Assembly (NCBI RefSeq): GCF_012349115.1
Contig: NZ_PQIG01000100.1
Span: 204,914 to 268,913, forward strand
Source: Rhizobium ruizarguesonis
GTDB taxonomy: Bacteria > Pseudomonadota > Alphaproteobacteria > Rhizobiales > Rhizobiaceae
DNA: 64,000 nucleotides
Direction of reading: 5' to 3'
Positions 17,140 to 29,465 of the stretch are shown here, piece by piece. Position numbers and translations under genes: made by a program. A model generated the notes under the pieces. The model did not search any database and was not told the origin of the DNA. It saw only the letters and a list, made by a program, of their open reading frames with translations. Within the stretch, counting starts at the first letter, position 1. Each line of letters begins with the position of its first letter.

Positions 17140-17636
17140 CGCCTGTCCTTCGGCTCTTTGACGATTCGGTCGCTCGAATCCTGCTGTGAGGGCCGAACGC
17201 CGCAATTGCTGATTCCTTAACTGCTTTTGCTGCAATGCCCAAGTTTTTATCTTGGTGCACAGCCGTGAATTCGTCTAGAAGGATGAAACAGGGCGTTCGT
17301 CCGGCATATCAAGGCGATACGGCGAGTTTATTTCTTAACCGGCCTTGACGAGACGGGTGGAAACCAGTAGTACCCCGGCCATCAGATCCCATGTGAGGCT
17401 TGGCTGTTCGGGGCGACTCGCCCTGAAGTTCACCTCAAACAAGGTTCTAAACGCACGTTGAAGTCATGATGCTGCACGCACGACGCATATTTTATGCGTC
17501 CTCTGCTCCTTGTGGTCCATCTGCGGAAGCGGATCGGGCCATATTTTGCGCATTGACGGAAAGCGTACGTCACTGCCGGAGACGGCGCGAGTTCAAGCCC
17601 GCAAGGGTACTGAGATAAAACGTAAGGGATGGTTGA
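17140..17636 (+). other. Regulatory gap upstream of rpsL
   Basis: No gene is seen in these 497 bases. TTGACG (17345-17350) with TAGTAC 17 bases downstream (17368-17373) is a possible str-operon promoter. The hairpin at 17482 and a run of structured sequence precede rpsL. The start of the minus-strand 97-codon gene lies at the left edge, so both divergent promoters should be here. Confidence 0.4.
17482..17500 (+). promoter_or_regulatory. Perfect hairpin/palindrome in the rpsL leader
   Basis: GACGCATA (17482-17489) and TATGCGTC (17493-17500) are exact complements with a TTT loop. No U-tract follows. It lies 137 bases before rpsL and could be an RNA leader element or a protein-binding palindrome. 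Confidence 0.45.
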
Positions 17637-18008
17637 ATGCCTACCGTAAACCAGCTGATCCGCAAGCCTCGCCAGGCGAACGTAAAGCGTAACAAGGTTC
17701 CCGCACTCCAGGAGAACCCGCAGAAGCGCGGCGTTTGCACGCGCGTCTACACGACGACGCCGAAGAAGCCGAACTCGGCTCTGCGTAAGGTCGCAAAGAT
17801 CCGCCTGACCAACGGCTTCGAAGTCATTGGTTACATTCCCGGCGAAGGTCACAACCTTCAGGAACACTCCGTCGTCATGATCCGTGGCGGCCGCGTCAAG
17901 GACCTTCCGGGTGTCCGTTATCACATCATCCGCGGCGTTCTCGATACCCAGGGTGTCAAGAACCGCAAGCAGCGTCGCTCCAAGTACGGCGCGAAGCGTC
18001 CGAAGTAA
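17637..18008 (+). CDS. rpsL: 30S ribosomal protein S12
   Basis: A 123-residue S12, a decoding-centre protein. The loops TTPKKPNSALRK and VKDLPGVRYH keep the lysines whose replacement gives streptomycin resistance, so this is a sensitive-type allele. It starts ATGCCTACCGTAAACCAG after AAGGGATGGTTGA. First gene of the str block rpsL-rpsG-fusA-tuf. Confidence 0.98.
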   Translation: MPTVNQLIRKPRQANVKRNKVPALQENPQKRGVCTRVYTTTPKKPNSALRKVAKIRLTNGFEVIGYIPGEGHNLQEHSVVMIRGGRVKDLPGVRYHIIRGVLDTQGVKNRKQRRSKYGAKRPK

Positions 18009-18084
18009 TTCGGTTTTTGAATAATCCGGCGCTGCGCGAGGTCCTCCGCGTCATGAAGCGCCTTAACGGTTGAAGAGACAAAAT

Positions 18085-18555
18085 ATGTCCAGACGTCATA
18101 AAGCAGAAAAGCGCGAGATCAATCCGGACCCGAAGTTCGGCGATCTCGTCGTCACCAAGTTCATGAATGCCATCATGCTCGACGGCAAGAAGTCCGTTGC
18201 TGAAAACATCGTCTACGGTGCGTTCGACGTAGTTCACGGCAAGTCCAAGCAGGAGCCGCTTGCGGTTTTCCATTCTGCGCTTGAGAACATTGCCCCGCAC
18301 GTTGAAGTCCGCTCGCGTCGTGTCGGTGGTGCGACCTATCAGGTCCCCGTCGATGTTCGTCCGGAGCGCCGCCAGGCTCTTGCTATTCGCTGGCTGATCG
18401 CTGCTGCCCGCAAGCGCAATGAAACGACTATGGTTGACCGCCTTTCCGGCGAACTGCTCGATGCGTCCAACAACCGCGGCTCGGCCGTCAAGAAGCGCGA
18501 AGACACGCACAAGATGGCTGACGCCAACCGCGCGTTCTCGCACTATCGCTGGTAA
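18085..18555 (+). CDS. rpsG: 30S ribosomal protein S7
   Basis: A 156-residue S7, an early-assembly protein that nucleates the 30S head. It starts MSRRHKAEKREI at ATG 18085; an in-frame TTG at 18070 is an unlikely start. Conserved segments include LVTKFMNAIM-like VVTKFMNAIMLDGKK, GGATYQVPVDVRPERR and RWLIAAARKR. The spacing to fusA is 29 bases. Confidence 0.98.
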   Translation: MSRRHKAEKREINPDPKFGDLVVTKFMNAIMLDGKKSVAENIVYGAFDVVHGKSKQEPLAVFHSALENIAPHVEVRSRRVGGATYQVPVDVRPERRQALAIRWLIAAARKRNETTMVDRLSGELLDASNNRGSAVKKREDTHKMADANRAFSHYRW

Positions 18556-18584
18556 TTCCGAACGGTATCGAAAGGCAGTCCACA

Positions 18585-20684
<2,100 letters not shown>

Positions 20685-20752
20685 CCGGAATACCAATTGA
20701 CCGATAACAAGAATTAGATCCCTTCGGGGACTAGCAAAACGGAGACCCGAAA

Positions 20753-21928
<1,176 letters not shown>

Positions 21929-21936
21929 TTAGCGGC

Positions 21937-21984
21937 TGGGCCACCTGGCCCAAGGAAAGGATAGGGACGCCGATCTCGGTGTCC
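21937..21984 (+). promoter_or_regulatory. Two hairpins between tuf copy 2 and rpsJ
   Basis: TGGGCC (21937-21942) pairs with GGCCCA (21947-21952). GGACGCCGA (21965-21973) pairs with TCGGTGTCC (21976-21984, one G-U). They lie in the 154-base spacer that begins the S10 block, the place where L4-type attenuation acts in enterobacteria. A TTGAAA at 21995 with TAACTG 17 bases later could be an internal promoter, but the match is weak. Confidence 0.4.
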
Positions 21985-22082
21985 TTCTCGATCTTTGAAA
22001 CCGGTGGCCCGCTAACGTAACTGAAGGTAAGTCGTGTCCCCAAGTGGTGACACGCGGATAACAGACACAAGGATAAAGTCGA

Positions 22083-22391
22083 ATGAACGGCCAGAATATC
22101 CGCATCCGCCTGAAGGCGTTCGATCACCGGATTCTCGACGCCTCCACGCGTGAGATCGTATCGACGGCTAAGCGCACCGGTGCAAGCGTCCGGGGCCCCG
22201 TTCCGCTTCCGACCCGCATCGAGAAGTTTACGGTCAACCGGTCCCCGCACATCGACAAGAAGAGCCGCGAACAGTTCGAGATGCGCACGCATAAGCGCCT
22301 TCTCGATATCGTTGACCCGACCCCGCAGACGGTAGACGCGCTGATGAAGCTCGATCTCGCCGCCGGTGTCGATGTTGAGATCAAGCTCTGA
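22083..22391 (+). CDS. rpsJ: 30S ribosomal protein S10
   Basis: A 102-residue S10 (NusE), a 30S head protein that also serves in Nus-dependent antitermination. Conserved segments are IRIRLKAFDHRILD, RGPVPLPTRIEKFTVNRSPH and FEMRTHKRLLDI. First gene of the S10 block. Confidence 0.98.
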   Translation: MNGQNIRIRLKAFDHRILDASTREIVSTAKRTGASVRGPVPLPTRIEKFTVNRSPHIDKKSREQFEMRTHKRLLDIVDPTPQTVDALMKLDLAAGVDVEIKL

Positions 22392-22430
22392 GACCTCGGG
22401 TCTTCGGGCTGAGTGAGAAGGATTGAACCG

Positions 22431-23072
22431 ATGCGTTCAGGTGTGATTGCACAGAAGGTGGGAATGACCCGCGTCTATAACGACGCCGGCGAGCATGTCC
22501 CGGTAACGGTACTGCGTATGGAAGGCTGCCAGGTCGTCGCTACGCGCACTGTCGAAAAGAATGGCTATACCGCAGTTCAGCTCGGTGCCGGCCAGGCGAA
22601 GGTAAAGAACACGTCGAAGGCGATGCGCGGCAACTTTGCCATCGCCAACGTCGAGCCGAAGGCCAAGCTCACTGAATTCCGCGTGTCGGAAGATCAGCTG
22701 CTCGAGATCGGCACTGAGATCAAGGCGGGTCACTTTGCAGCCGGTCAGCTCGTCGACGTGACGGGTACGACGATCGGTAAGGGCTTTGCCGGCGCCATGA
22801 AGCGCCACGGTTTCGGCGGTCTGCGTGCCACGCACGGTGTGTCGGTTTCGCACCGCTCGCACGGTTCGACCGGCTCGCGCCAGGATCCGGGCAAGGTTTT
22901 CAAGAACAAGAAGATGGCTGGTCACATGGGCCAGACGCGCGTCACGACGCAGAACCTTGAAGTGGTTTCGACCGACGAAGATCGTGGTCTGATCCTGATC
23001 AAGGGTGCTGTTCCTGGTTCCAAGGGTGCTTGGATCATCGTGCGCGACGCCGTCAAGTCGGCCGCGAAGTAA
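22431..23072 (+). CDS. rplC: 50S ribosomal protein L3
   Basis: A 213-residue L3. It starts MRSGVIAQKVGMTRVY at ATG 22431 after GAGAAGGATTGAACCG; an in-frame upstream start at 22413 is not needed. Diagnostic segments are GKGFAGAMKRHGFGG and SHGSTGSRQDPGKVFK, the latter with the glutamine methylated in other bacteria. L3 reaches the peptidyl transferase centre. Confidence 0.97.
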   Translation: MRSGVIAQKVGMTRVYNDAGEHVPVTVLRMEGCQVVATRTVEKNGYTAVQLGAGQAKVKNTSKAMRGNFAIANVEPKAKLTEFRVSEDQLLEIGTEIKAGHFAAGQLVDVTGTTIGKGFAGAMKRHGFGGLRATHGVSVSHRSHGSTGSRQDPGKVFKNKKMAGHMGQTRVTTQNLEVVSTDEDRGLILIKGAVPGSKGAWIIVRDAVKSAAK

Positions 23073-23085
23073 GGGAGCCAGATCA

Positions 23086-23706
23086 ATGGAATTCAACGTC
23101 AAGACCCTCGAGGGAAAAGACGCCGGGAAGGTTTCCCTTTCGGACGCGATTTTCGGCCTCGAGCCCCGCGAAGACATTCTCGCCCGCGTCATCCGCTGGC
23201 AGCTTGCCAAGAAGCAGCAGGGCACTCACAAGGCAAAAGGCCGCGCTGAAATTTCGCGCACCGGCGCCAAGATGTACAAGCAGAAGGGTACGGGCCGCGC
23301 CCGCCACCATTCGGCTCGCGCTCCGCAGTTCCGCGGCGGCGGCAAGGCTCACGGCCCGGTCGTGCGCAGCCATGAGCATGACCTTCCCAAGAAGGTTCGC
23401 GCGCTCGGCCTTCGCCACGCCCTTTCGGCCAAGATCAAGGCCGATGACGTCATTGTCATCGACAACCTGGTTGCAGCTGAAGCCAAGACCAAGTCGCTCG
23501 CGTCCGTTTTCGAGACGCTCGGCCTGACCAACGCCCTCTTCATCGGCGGCGCAGAGCTTGACGGCAACTTCAAGCTCGCAGCTCAGAACATCCCCAACAT
23601 CGATGTTCTGCCGATCCAGGGCATCAACGTTTACGACATCGTGCGCCGCGGCAAGCTCGTGCTTTCCAAGGCTGCGGTTGAAGCGCTAGAGGAGCGATTC
23701 AAGTGA
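23086..23706 (+). CDS. rplD: 50S ribosomal protein L4
   Basis: A 206-residue L4 starting MEFNVKTLEGKDAGKVSL at 23086 after AAGGGAGCCAG. The long exit-tunnel loop contains RAEISRTGAKMYKQKGTGRA and HSARAPQFRGGGKAHGP. The free protein is the operon repressor in E. coli. Its stop overlaps the GTG of rplW. Confidence 0.97.
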   Translation: MEFNVKTLEGKDAGKVSLSDAIFGLEPREDILARVIRWQLAKKQQGTHKAKGRAEISRTGAKMYKQKGTGRARHHSARAPQFRGGGKAHGPVVRSHEHDLPKKVRALGLRHALSAKIKADDVIVIDNLVAAEAKTKSLASVFETLGLTNALFIGGAELDGNFKLAAQNIPNIDVLPIQGINVYDIVRRGKLVLSKAAVEALEERFK

Positions 23707-23996
23707 CCGATCTTCGCCACTACGATGTGATCGTCTCTCCGGCGATCACCGAAAAGTCCACGCTGGTATCCGAAAACAACCAGGTTGTTTTCAATGTCGC
23801 CAAGCAGGCGACGAAGCCGGAAATCAAGGCTGCGGTCGAGGCGCTGTTCGGCGTCAAGGTCACGGCTGTCAACACTCTGCTGCGCAAGGGCAAGACCAAG
23901 CGGTTCCGCGGTTTCGTCGGCAAGCAGAAGGACGTGAAGAAGGCTGTTGTGACGCTGGCTGAAGGCCAGACGATCGACGTCTCCACCGGTCTCTGA
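23703..23996 (+). CDS. rplW: 50S ribosomal protein L23
   Basis: A 97-residue L23 using a GTG start inside the rplD stop (GTGA overlap), so coupled translation is expected. It contains VIVSPAITEKSTLVSE and the tunnel-exit segment TLLRKGKTKRFRGFVG. L23 is the docking site for trigger factor and SRP. Confidence 0.96.
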   Translation: MTDLRHYDVIVSPAITEKSTLVSENNQVVFNVAKQATKPEIKAAVEALFGVKVTAVNTLLRKGKTKRFRGFVGKQKDVKKAVVTLAEGQTIDVSTGL

Positions 23997-24007
23997 GGTA
24001 TAAGAAA

Positions 24008-24844
24008 ATGGCATTGAAAACATTCAATCCGATCACCCCGAGCCAGCGCCAGCTGGTCATCGTCGACCGTTCGGCCCTCTACAAGGGCAAGCCGGTCAAG
24101 GCGCTGACGGAAGGTCTGACCAAGAGCGGCGGTCGTAACAACCTCGGCCGCATCACTGCCCGCTTCATCGGCGGTGGTCACAAGCGCACCTATCGTCTGA
24201 TCGACTTCAAGCGTCGCAAGTTCGACGTCGAAGGCACGGTCGAGCGTATCGAATACGATCCGAACCGCACGGCTTTCATCGCGCTGGTGAACTATGCCGA
24301 CGGCGAAAAGGCTTATATCCTCGCTCCTCAGCGCCTCGCTGCCGGTGACAAGGTTATCGCTTCCGAGAAGGCTGTCGACGTCAAGCCCGGCAACACCATG
24401 CCGCTGCAGTTCATCCCGGTCGGCTCCATCATCCACAACGTGGAAATGAAGCCGGGCAAGGGTGGGCAGATCGCTCGCTCCGCCGGTGGCTACGCACAGC
24501 TCGTCGGCCGCGACCAGGGCATGGCGATCCTTCGCCTGAACTCCGGTGAACAGCGTCTCGTTCATGGCTCCTGCCTTGCTTCGATCGGCGCCGTCTCCAA
24601 CCCTGACCACGCCAACATCAACGACGGCAAAGCCGGTCGTACCGTTTGGCGCGGCAAGCGTCCGCATAACCGCGGTGTTGTCATGAACCCGGTCGACCAT
24701 CCGCACGGCGGTGGTGAAGGCCGCACCTCCGGTGGTCGCCATCCGGTGTCGCCGTGGGGCAAGCCGACCAAGGGCAAGCGCACCCGGTCGAACAAGTCGA
24801 CCGACAAGATGATCATGCGCTCGCGTCATCAGCGTAAGAAGTAA
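24008..24844 (+). CDS. rplB: 50S ribosomal protein L2
   Basis: A 278-residue L2, a primary 23S-binding protein next to the peptidyl transferase centre. Conserved segments are RNNLGRITARFIGGGHKR, YILAPQRLAAGDKV and the PTC-proximal MNPVDHPHGGGEGRTSGGRH. It ends in a basic tail. Confidence 0.98.
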   Translation: MALKTFNPITPSQRQLVIVDRSALYKGKPVKALTEGLTKSGGRNNLGRITARFIGGGHKRTYRLIDFKRRKFDVEGTVERIEYDPNRTAFIALVNYADGEKAYILAPQRLAAGDKVIASEKAVDVKPGNTMPLQFIPVGSIIHNVEMKPGKGGQIARSAGGYAQLVGRDQGMAILRLNSGEQRLVHGSCLASIGAVSNPDHANINDGKAGRTVWRGKRPHNRGVVMNPVDHPHGGGEGRTSGGRHPVSPWGKPTKGKRTRSNKSTDKMIMRSRHQRKK

Positions 24845-24859
24845 GAGAGGAAGTCTCCA

Positions 24860-25138
24860 ATGGCTCGTTCAGTATGGAAAGGTCCGTTCGTTGACGGCTA
24901 TCTTCTCAAGAAGGCTGAGAAGGTTCGTGAAGGCGGTCGTAGTGAAGTGATCAAGATCTGGAGCCGTCGCTCCACGATCCTGCCGCAGTTCGTCGGTCTC
25001 ACCTTCGGCGTCTACAACGGCAGCAAGCATATCCCGGTCAGCGTCAATGAAGACATGGTCGGTCACAAGTTCGGTGAATTCTCTCCGACCCGCACCTACT
25101 ACGGTCACGGCGCGGACAAGAAGGCGAAGAGGAAGTAA
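24860..25138 (+). CDS. rpsS: 30S ribosomal protein S19
   Basis: A 92-residue S19 with MARSVWKGPFVDGYLLKKAE, KIWSRRSTILPQFVG and VYNGSKHIPVSV. It ends two bases before rplV, so the genes are probably translationally coupled. Confidence 0.98.
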   Translation: MARSVWKGPFVDGYLLKKAEKVREGGRSEVIKIWSRRSTILPQFVGLTFGVYNGSKHIPVSVNEDMVGHKFGEFSPTRTYYGHGADKKAKRK

Positions 25139-25140
25139 CA

Positions 25141-25529
25141 ATGGGCAAGGCAAAAGCCGAACGCCGGCTGAAGGACAACGAGGCGCAAGCAGTCGCCCGC
25201 ACGCTCCGCGTCAGCCCCCAGAAGCTCAACCTGGTTGCTGCGGCTATCCGCGGCAAGAAGGTCGAGCGCGCACTCGCTGAGCTGGAGTTCTCCCGCAAGC
25301 GCATCGCAGGCGCCGTCAAGAAGACGCTCGAATCTGCGATCGCCAACGCTGAGAACAACCACGATCTCGACGTCGACTCGCTGGTCGTCGCCGAGGCCTA
25401 TGTCGGCAAGTCGATCGTCATGAAGCGTTTTCACGCTCGTGGCCGCGGTCGCGCGTCGCGCATTGAAAAGCCCTTCGCGCATTTGACGATCGTCGTTCGT
25501 GAAGTGCAGGCAGCAGAGGAGGCCGCATA

Positions 25530-25530
<1 letters not shown>
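25141..25530 (+). CDS. rplV: 50S ribosomal protein L22
   Basis: A 129-residue L22 lining the exit tunnel. It has LRVSPQKLNLVAAAIRGKKV near the N-terminus and the beta-hairpin VMKRFHARGRGRASRIEKP that carries macrolide-resistance positions in other species. The last base of its TAA stop is the A of the rpsC ATG. Confidence 0.97.
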
Positions 25531-26261
<731 letters not shown>

Positions 26262-26297
26262 TAGCGCGCGTGGCAGAGAAGTTCGGAGAATAAGAAA

Positions 26298-26711
26298 ATG
26301 TTGCAGCCAAAGCGTACCAAGTACCGCAAGCAGTTCAAGGGCCGCATCAAGGGCGTCGCCAAGGGCGGTTCTGACCTGGCATTCGGCGAATTCGGCCTGA
26401 AGGCACAGGAACCCAACCGCGTCAACGCGCGCGAGATCGAAGCGGCCCGCCGCGCGATCACGCGTTATATGAAGCGCGCCGGCCGTGTATGGATCCGCGT
26501 GTTCCCGGACGTTCCGGTAACCAAAAAGCCGACCGAAGTCCGTATGGGTAAGGGTAAGGGCTCCGTTGAATACTGGGCATGCAAGGTCAAGCCCGGCCGT
26601 ATGATGTTCGAGATCGACGGTGTCAGCGAAGAAATCGCCCGTGAGGCGCTTCGCCTCGGCTCTGCCAAGCTCTCGGTCAAGACGCGCTTCGTTCAGCGCA
26701 TTGCAGAGTAA
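26298..26711 (+). CDS. rplP: 50S ribosomal protein L16
   Basis: A 137-residue L16 with MLQPKRTKYRKQFKGRIKG, FPDVPVTKKPTEVRMGKGKG and VEYWACKVKPGRMMFE. L16 sits near the A site. Confidence 0.98.
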   Translation: MLQPKRTKYRKQFKGRIKGVAKGGSDLAFGEFGLKAQEPNRVNAREIEAARRAITRYMKRAGRVWIRVFPDVPVTKKPTEVRMGKGKGSVEYWACKVKPGRMMFEIDGVSEEIAREALRLGSAKLSVKTRFVQRIAE

Positions 26712-26723
26712 GGGATTGAGCTC

Positions 26724-26924
26724 ATGAAAGCCTCAGACGTTCGCGCGTTCACCGCCGACCAACTCAAGGACGAGCTTGCCAAGCTGAAGAAGGAGCAGTT
26801 CAACCTGCGCTTCCAGAAGGCGACCGGCCAGCTCGAAAAATCCTCGCGCATCAACGAAGTCCGCAAGGACATCGCCCGCGTGAAAACCATTGCCCGCCAG
26901 AAGGCGGCAGAAGTTAAGGCCTAA
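26724..26924 (+). CDS. rpmC: 50S ribosomal protein L29
   Basis: A 66-residue, two-helix L29 starting MKASDVRAFTADQL with LKKEQFNLRFQKATGQLE. It lies between rplP and rpsQ in the usual order. Confidence 0.97.
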   Translation: MKASDVRAFTADQLKDELAKLKKEQFNLRFQKATGQLEKSSRINEVRKDIARVKTIARQKAAEVKA

Positions 26925-26936
26925 AGGAAGAAAAAT

Positions 26937-27176
26937 ATGCCGAAGCGCATCCTGCAGGGCGTCGTCGTTGGCGACAAGAACGAGAAGACGGTAGTGGTTC
27001 GTGTCGAGCGTCGTTTCGCTCACCCGCTGCTCCAGAAGACCGTTCGTCGTTCCAAGAAGTACAAGGCCCACGACGAGAACAACCAGTACAAGATTGGCGA
27101 TACCGTATCCATCGAGGAATGCGCGCCGATCTCCAAGGACAAGCGCTGGACGGTGATTTCCGCCCAGGGCAAGTAA
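26937..27176 (+). CDS. rpsQ: 30S ribosomal protein S17
   Basis: A 79-residue S17 with MPKRILQGVVVGDKNEKTVV and YKAHDENNQYKIGDTV. It is the last gene before a 259-base spacer that separates the S10 block from the spc block. Confidence 0.97.
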   Translation: MPKRILQGVVVGDKNEKTVVVRVERRFAHPLLQKTVRRSKKYKAHDENNQYKIGDTVSIEECAPISKDKRWTVISAQGK

Positions 27177-27231
27177 CAGAATTTTGCGCGAGGCCTTGCG
27201 TCTCGCCGAAATATCTGTATGAAGCAGCGTC

Positions 27232-27262
27232 AGAACGCTCGAAAGCCGGGCGTTCTTTTGCT
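27232..27262 (+). terminator. Terminator-like hairpin between rpsQ and rplN
   Basis: AGAACGC (27232-27238) pairs with GCGTTCT (27250-27256), followed by TTTGCTTT. It is placed in the spacer between the S10 and spc blocks and could separate or attenuate them. The spc genes would then need their own promoter in the remaining 170 bases, but no clear one is visible. Confidence 0.6.
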
Positions 27263-27435
27263 TTGAGCGCACGGAAGGTCCCGTTCGGGAAACCACCCTG
27301 GCACGATCGATCCCGCGCTATTCAGCTATTGCCGCGTCTGTGCTGCCGTCATGGCAGCTCGGCCGGCGAAAATTTTCATAAGCCGGAGTAGGGGGCTAGC
27401 CCAACCATTCCGGTAAACCAAGAAGGCGACCTGAT

Positions 27436-27804
27436 ATGATTCAGATGCAAACAAACCTCGACGTCGCGGATAATTCCGGCGCACGTCGTGTCATGTGCAT
27501 CAAGGTGCTGGGCGGCTCGAAGCGCAAGTATGCCTCGATCGGCGACGTCATCGTCGTTTCGATCAAGGAAGCGATCCCGCGCGGCCGTGTGAAGAAGGGT
27601 GACGTGATGAAGGCGGTTGTCGTTCGCACCGCCAAGGACATCCGTCGTCCGGATGGCTCCGTCATCCGCTTCGACACCAACGCAGCAGTCCTCATCGACA
27701 ACAAGAAAGAGCCGATCGGCACCCGTATCTTCGGACCGGTTCCGCGCGAACTTCGCGCCAAGAACCACATGAAGATCATCTCGCTGGCTCCCGAAGTACT
27801 GTAA
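27436..27804 (+). CDS. rplN: 50S ribosomal protein L14
   Basis: A 122-residue L14 beginning MIQMQTNLDVADNSGARRVM. It contains KVLGGSKRKYASIGDVIVVS and the C-terminal REL(R)AKNHMKIISLAPEVL segment. Opens the spc block. Confidence 0.98.
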   Translation: MIQMQTNLDVADNSGARRVMCIKVLGGSKRKYASIGDVIVVSIKEAIPRGRVKKGDVMKAVVVRTAKDIRRPDGSVIRFDTNAAVLIDNKKEPIGTRIFGPVPRELRAKNHMKIISLAPEVL

Positions 27805-27815
27805 GGAGCGAAGCG

Positions 27816-28124
27816 ATGCAGAAGATTCGTAAGGGCGACAAGGTCGTCATGCTCGCTGGCAAGGACAAGGGCCGTACCGGCGAAGTTGTCCAGGTCATGC
27901 CGAAGGAAGATCGTGCCGTTGTTCGTGGCGTCAACGTCGTCAAGCGCCACCAGCGCCAGACGCAGACCCAGGAAGCCGGCATCATCAACAAGGAAGCCCC
28001 GGTTCACCTGTCCAACGTTGCAATCATCGACAAGGACGGCAAGCCGACCCGCGTCGGTTTCAAGGTTGTTGACGGTAAGAAGGTCCGTGTGGCCAAGCGT
28101 TCTGGAGAAGTGATCGATGGCTGA
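27816..28124 (+). CDS. rplX: 50S ribosomal protein L24
   Basis: A 102-residue L24 with the KOW motif KIRKGDKVVMLAGKDKGRTG and VNVVKRHQRQTQTQEAG. Its 3' end overlaps the rplE start by eight bases. Confidence 0.97.
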   Translation: MQKIRKGDKVVMLAGKDKGRTGEVVQVMPKEDRAVVRGVNVVKRHQRQTQTQEAGIINKEAPVHLSNVAIIDKDGKPTRVGFKVVDGKKVRVAKRSGEVIDG

Positions 28125-28674
28125 GGCAAAATATGAGCCGCGGCTCAAGAAGGAATATGTCGAGCGCATCCGCAAGGCGATGCAGGAGCAGTTCTCCTAC
28201 GCCAACGAGATGATGATCCCGAAGCTCGACAAGATCGTGATCAACATGGGTGTCGGCGAAGCGACCGCTGACTCGAAGAAGCCGACGGTAGCTGCCGCCG
28301 ACCTCGCAGCGATCGCCGGCCAGAAGCCGGTCATCACCCGCGCACGTAACTCTATCGCAGGCTTCAAGGTCCGCGAACAGATGCCGATCGGCGCGAAGGT
28401 CACCCTGCGCGGCGCCCGCATGTACGAGTTCATGGACCGTCTCGTGAACATCGCGCTCCCGCGCGTTCGCGACTTCCGCGGCCTGAACCCGAAGAGCTTT
28501 GACGGCCGTGGCAACTTCGCCATGGGCATCAAGGAGCACATTGTGTTCCCTGAGATCAACTACGACAAGGTTGATCAGATGTGGGGCATGGACATCATCG
28601 TTTGCACGACGGCGACGACCGACGACGAAGCACGGGCTCTTCTGAAAGAGTTCAGCTTCCCGTTCCGTCAATAA
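28117..28674 (+). CDS. rplE: 50S ribosomal protein L5
   Basis: A 185-residue L5, which binds 5S rRNA and the P-site tRNA. It has PKLDKIVINMGVGEA, KPVITRARNSIAGFKVREQM and FDGRGNFAMGIKEHIVFPEI. It overlaps rplX, so coupling is likely. Confidence 0.98.
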   Translation: MAEAKYEPRLKKEYVERIRKAMQEQFSYANEMMIPKLDKIVINMGVGEATADSKKPTVAAADLAAIAGQKPVITRARNSIAGFKVREQMPIGAKVTLRGARMYEFMDRLVNIALPRVRDFRGLNPKSFDGRGNFAMGIKEHIVFPEINYDKVDQMWGMDIIVCTTATTDDEARALLKEFSFPFRQ

Positions 28675-28706
28675 CCGTAACGACGAGCGTAGAAAAGGAA
28701 CCTGAC

Positions 28707-29012
28707 ATGGCGAAGACAAGCGCAGTTGAAAAGAACAAGCGCCGCCGTACTACGGTCGCCAACCAGGCCGCTAAGCGGGCTGGTTTGAAGGCGATCATCA
28801 TGAACCAGGCTCTTCCGATCGAAGAGCGGTTCAAGGCCTCGATCAAGCTGGCATCCCTGCCGCGTGATGGATCGAAGACCCGTATTCGCAACCGTTGCGA
28901 AGTTTCGGGGCGTCCGCGCGCATATTACCGCAAACTGCGCATGTCGCGTATTGCGCTGCGTGAACTCGGCAATCTCGGCAAGGTGCCGGGTATCGTCAAG
29001 TCGAGCTGGTAA
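28707..29012 (+). CDS. rpsN: 30S ribosomal protein S14
   Basis: A 101-residue zinc-free (long, C-minus) S14. It starts MAKTSAVEKNKRRRTTVA at 28707 after AAAAGGAACCTGAC; the longer frame upstream is not conserved. The C-terminal RNRCEVSGRPRAYYRKLRMS has only one cysteine, so no zinc ribbon. Confidence 0.97.
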   Translation: MAKTSAVEKNKRRRTTVANQAAKRAGLKAIIMNQALPIEERFKASIKLASLPRDGSKTRIRNRCEVSGRPRAYYRKLRMSRIALRELGNLGKVPGIVKSSW

Positions 29013-29024
29013 GGAGCAGGTTAC

Positions 29025-29423
29025 ATGACAATGACTGATCCGTTGGGCGATATGCTCACTCGCATCCGTAACGGCGCTTCCCGCCGCAAGTCGTCGGTCT
29101 CGACGCCTGCTTCGAAGCTCCGTGCACGTGTTCTCGATGTTCTGCAGTCCGAAGGCTACATCCGTGGCTATTCCCTTGTCGATTTCGGCAATGGCAAGTC
29201 GGAACTCAGCATCGAGCTGAAATATTATGAAGGCGCATCGGTGATCCGTGAGATCGGCCGTGTGTCCAAGCCGGGCCGCCGGGTCTATGTCTCGGTCAAG
29301 TCCATTCCGCAGGTTGCGAACGGTCTCGGCATCACCATCCTTTCGACTCCGAAGGGTGTGATGGCCGATCACCAGGCTCGCGAACAGAACGTTGGTGGCG
29401 AGGTTCTTTGCTCGGTCTTCTAA
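29025..29423 (+). CDS. rpsH: 30S ribosomal protein S8
   Basis: A 132-residue S8 with MTMTDPLGDMLTRIRNGA, YYEGASVIREIGRVSKPGRR and the C-terminal QNVGGEVLCSVF. In enterobacteria free S8 represses the spc operon by binding the rplE leader. Confidence 0.98.
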   Translation: MTMTDPLGDMLTRIRNGASRRKSSVSTPASKLRARVLDVLQSEGYIRGYSLVDFGNGKSELSIELKYYEGASVIREIGRVSKPGRRVYVSVKSIPQVANGLGITILSTPKGVMADHQAREQNVGGEVLCSVF

Positions 29424-29465
29424 GATCGGGCATGGATCTCCATAGCGAACAGACAGGATTGAAAC

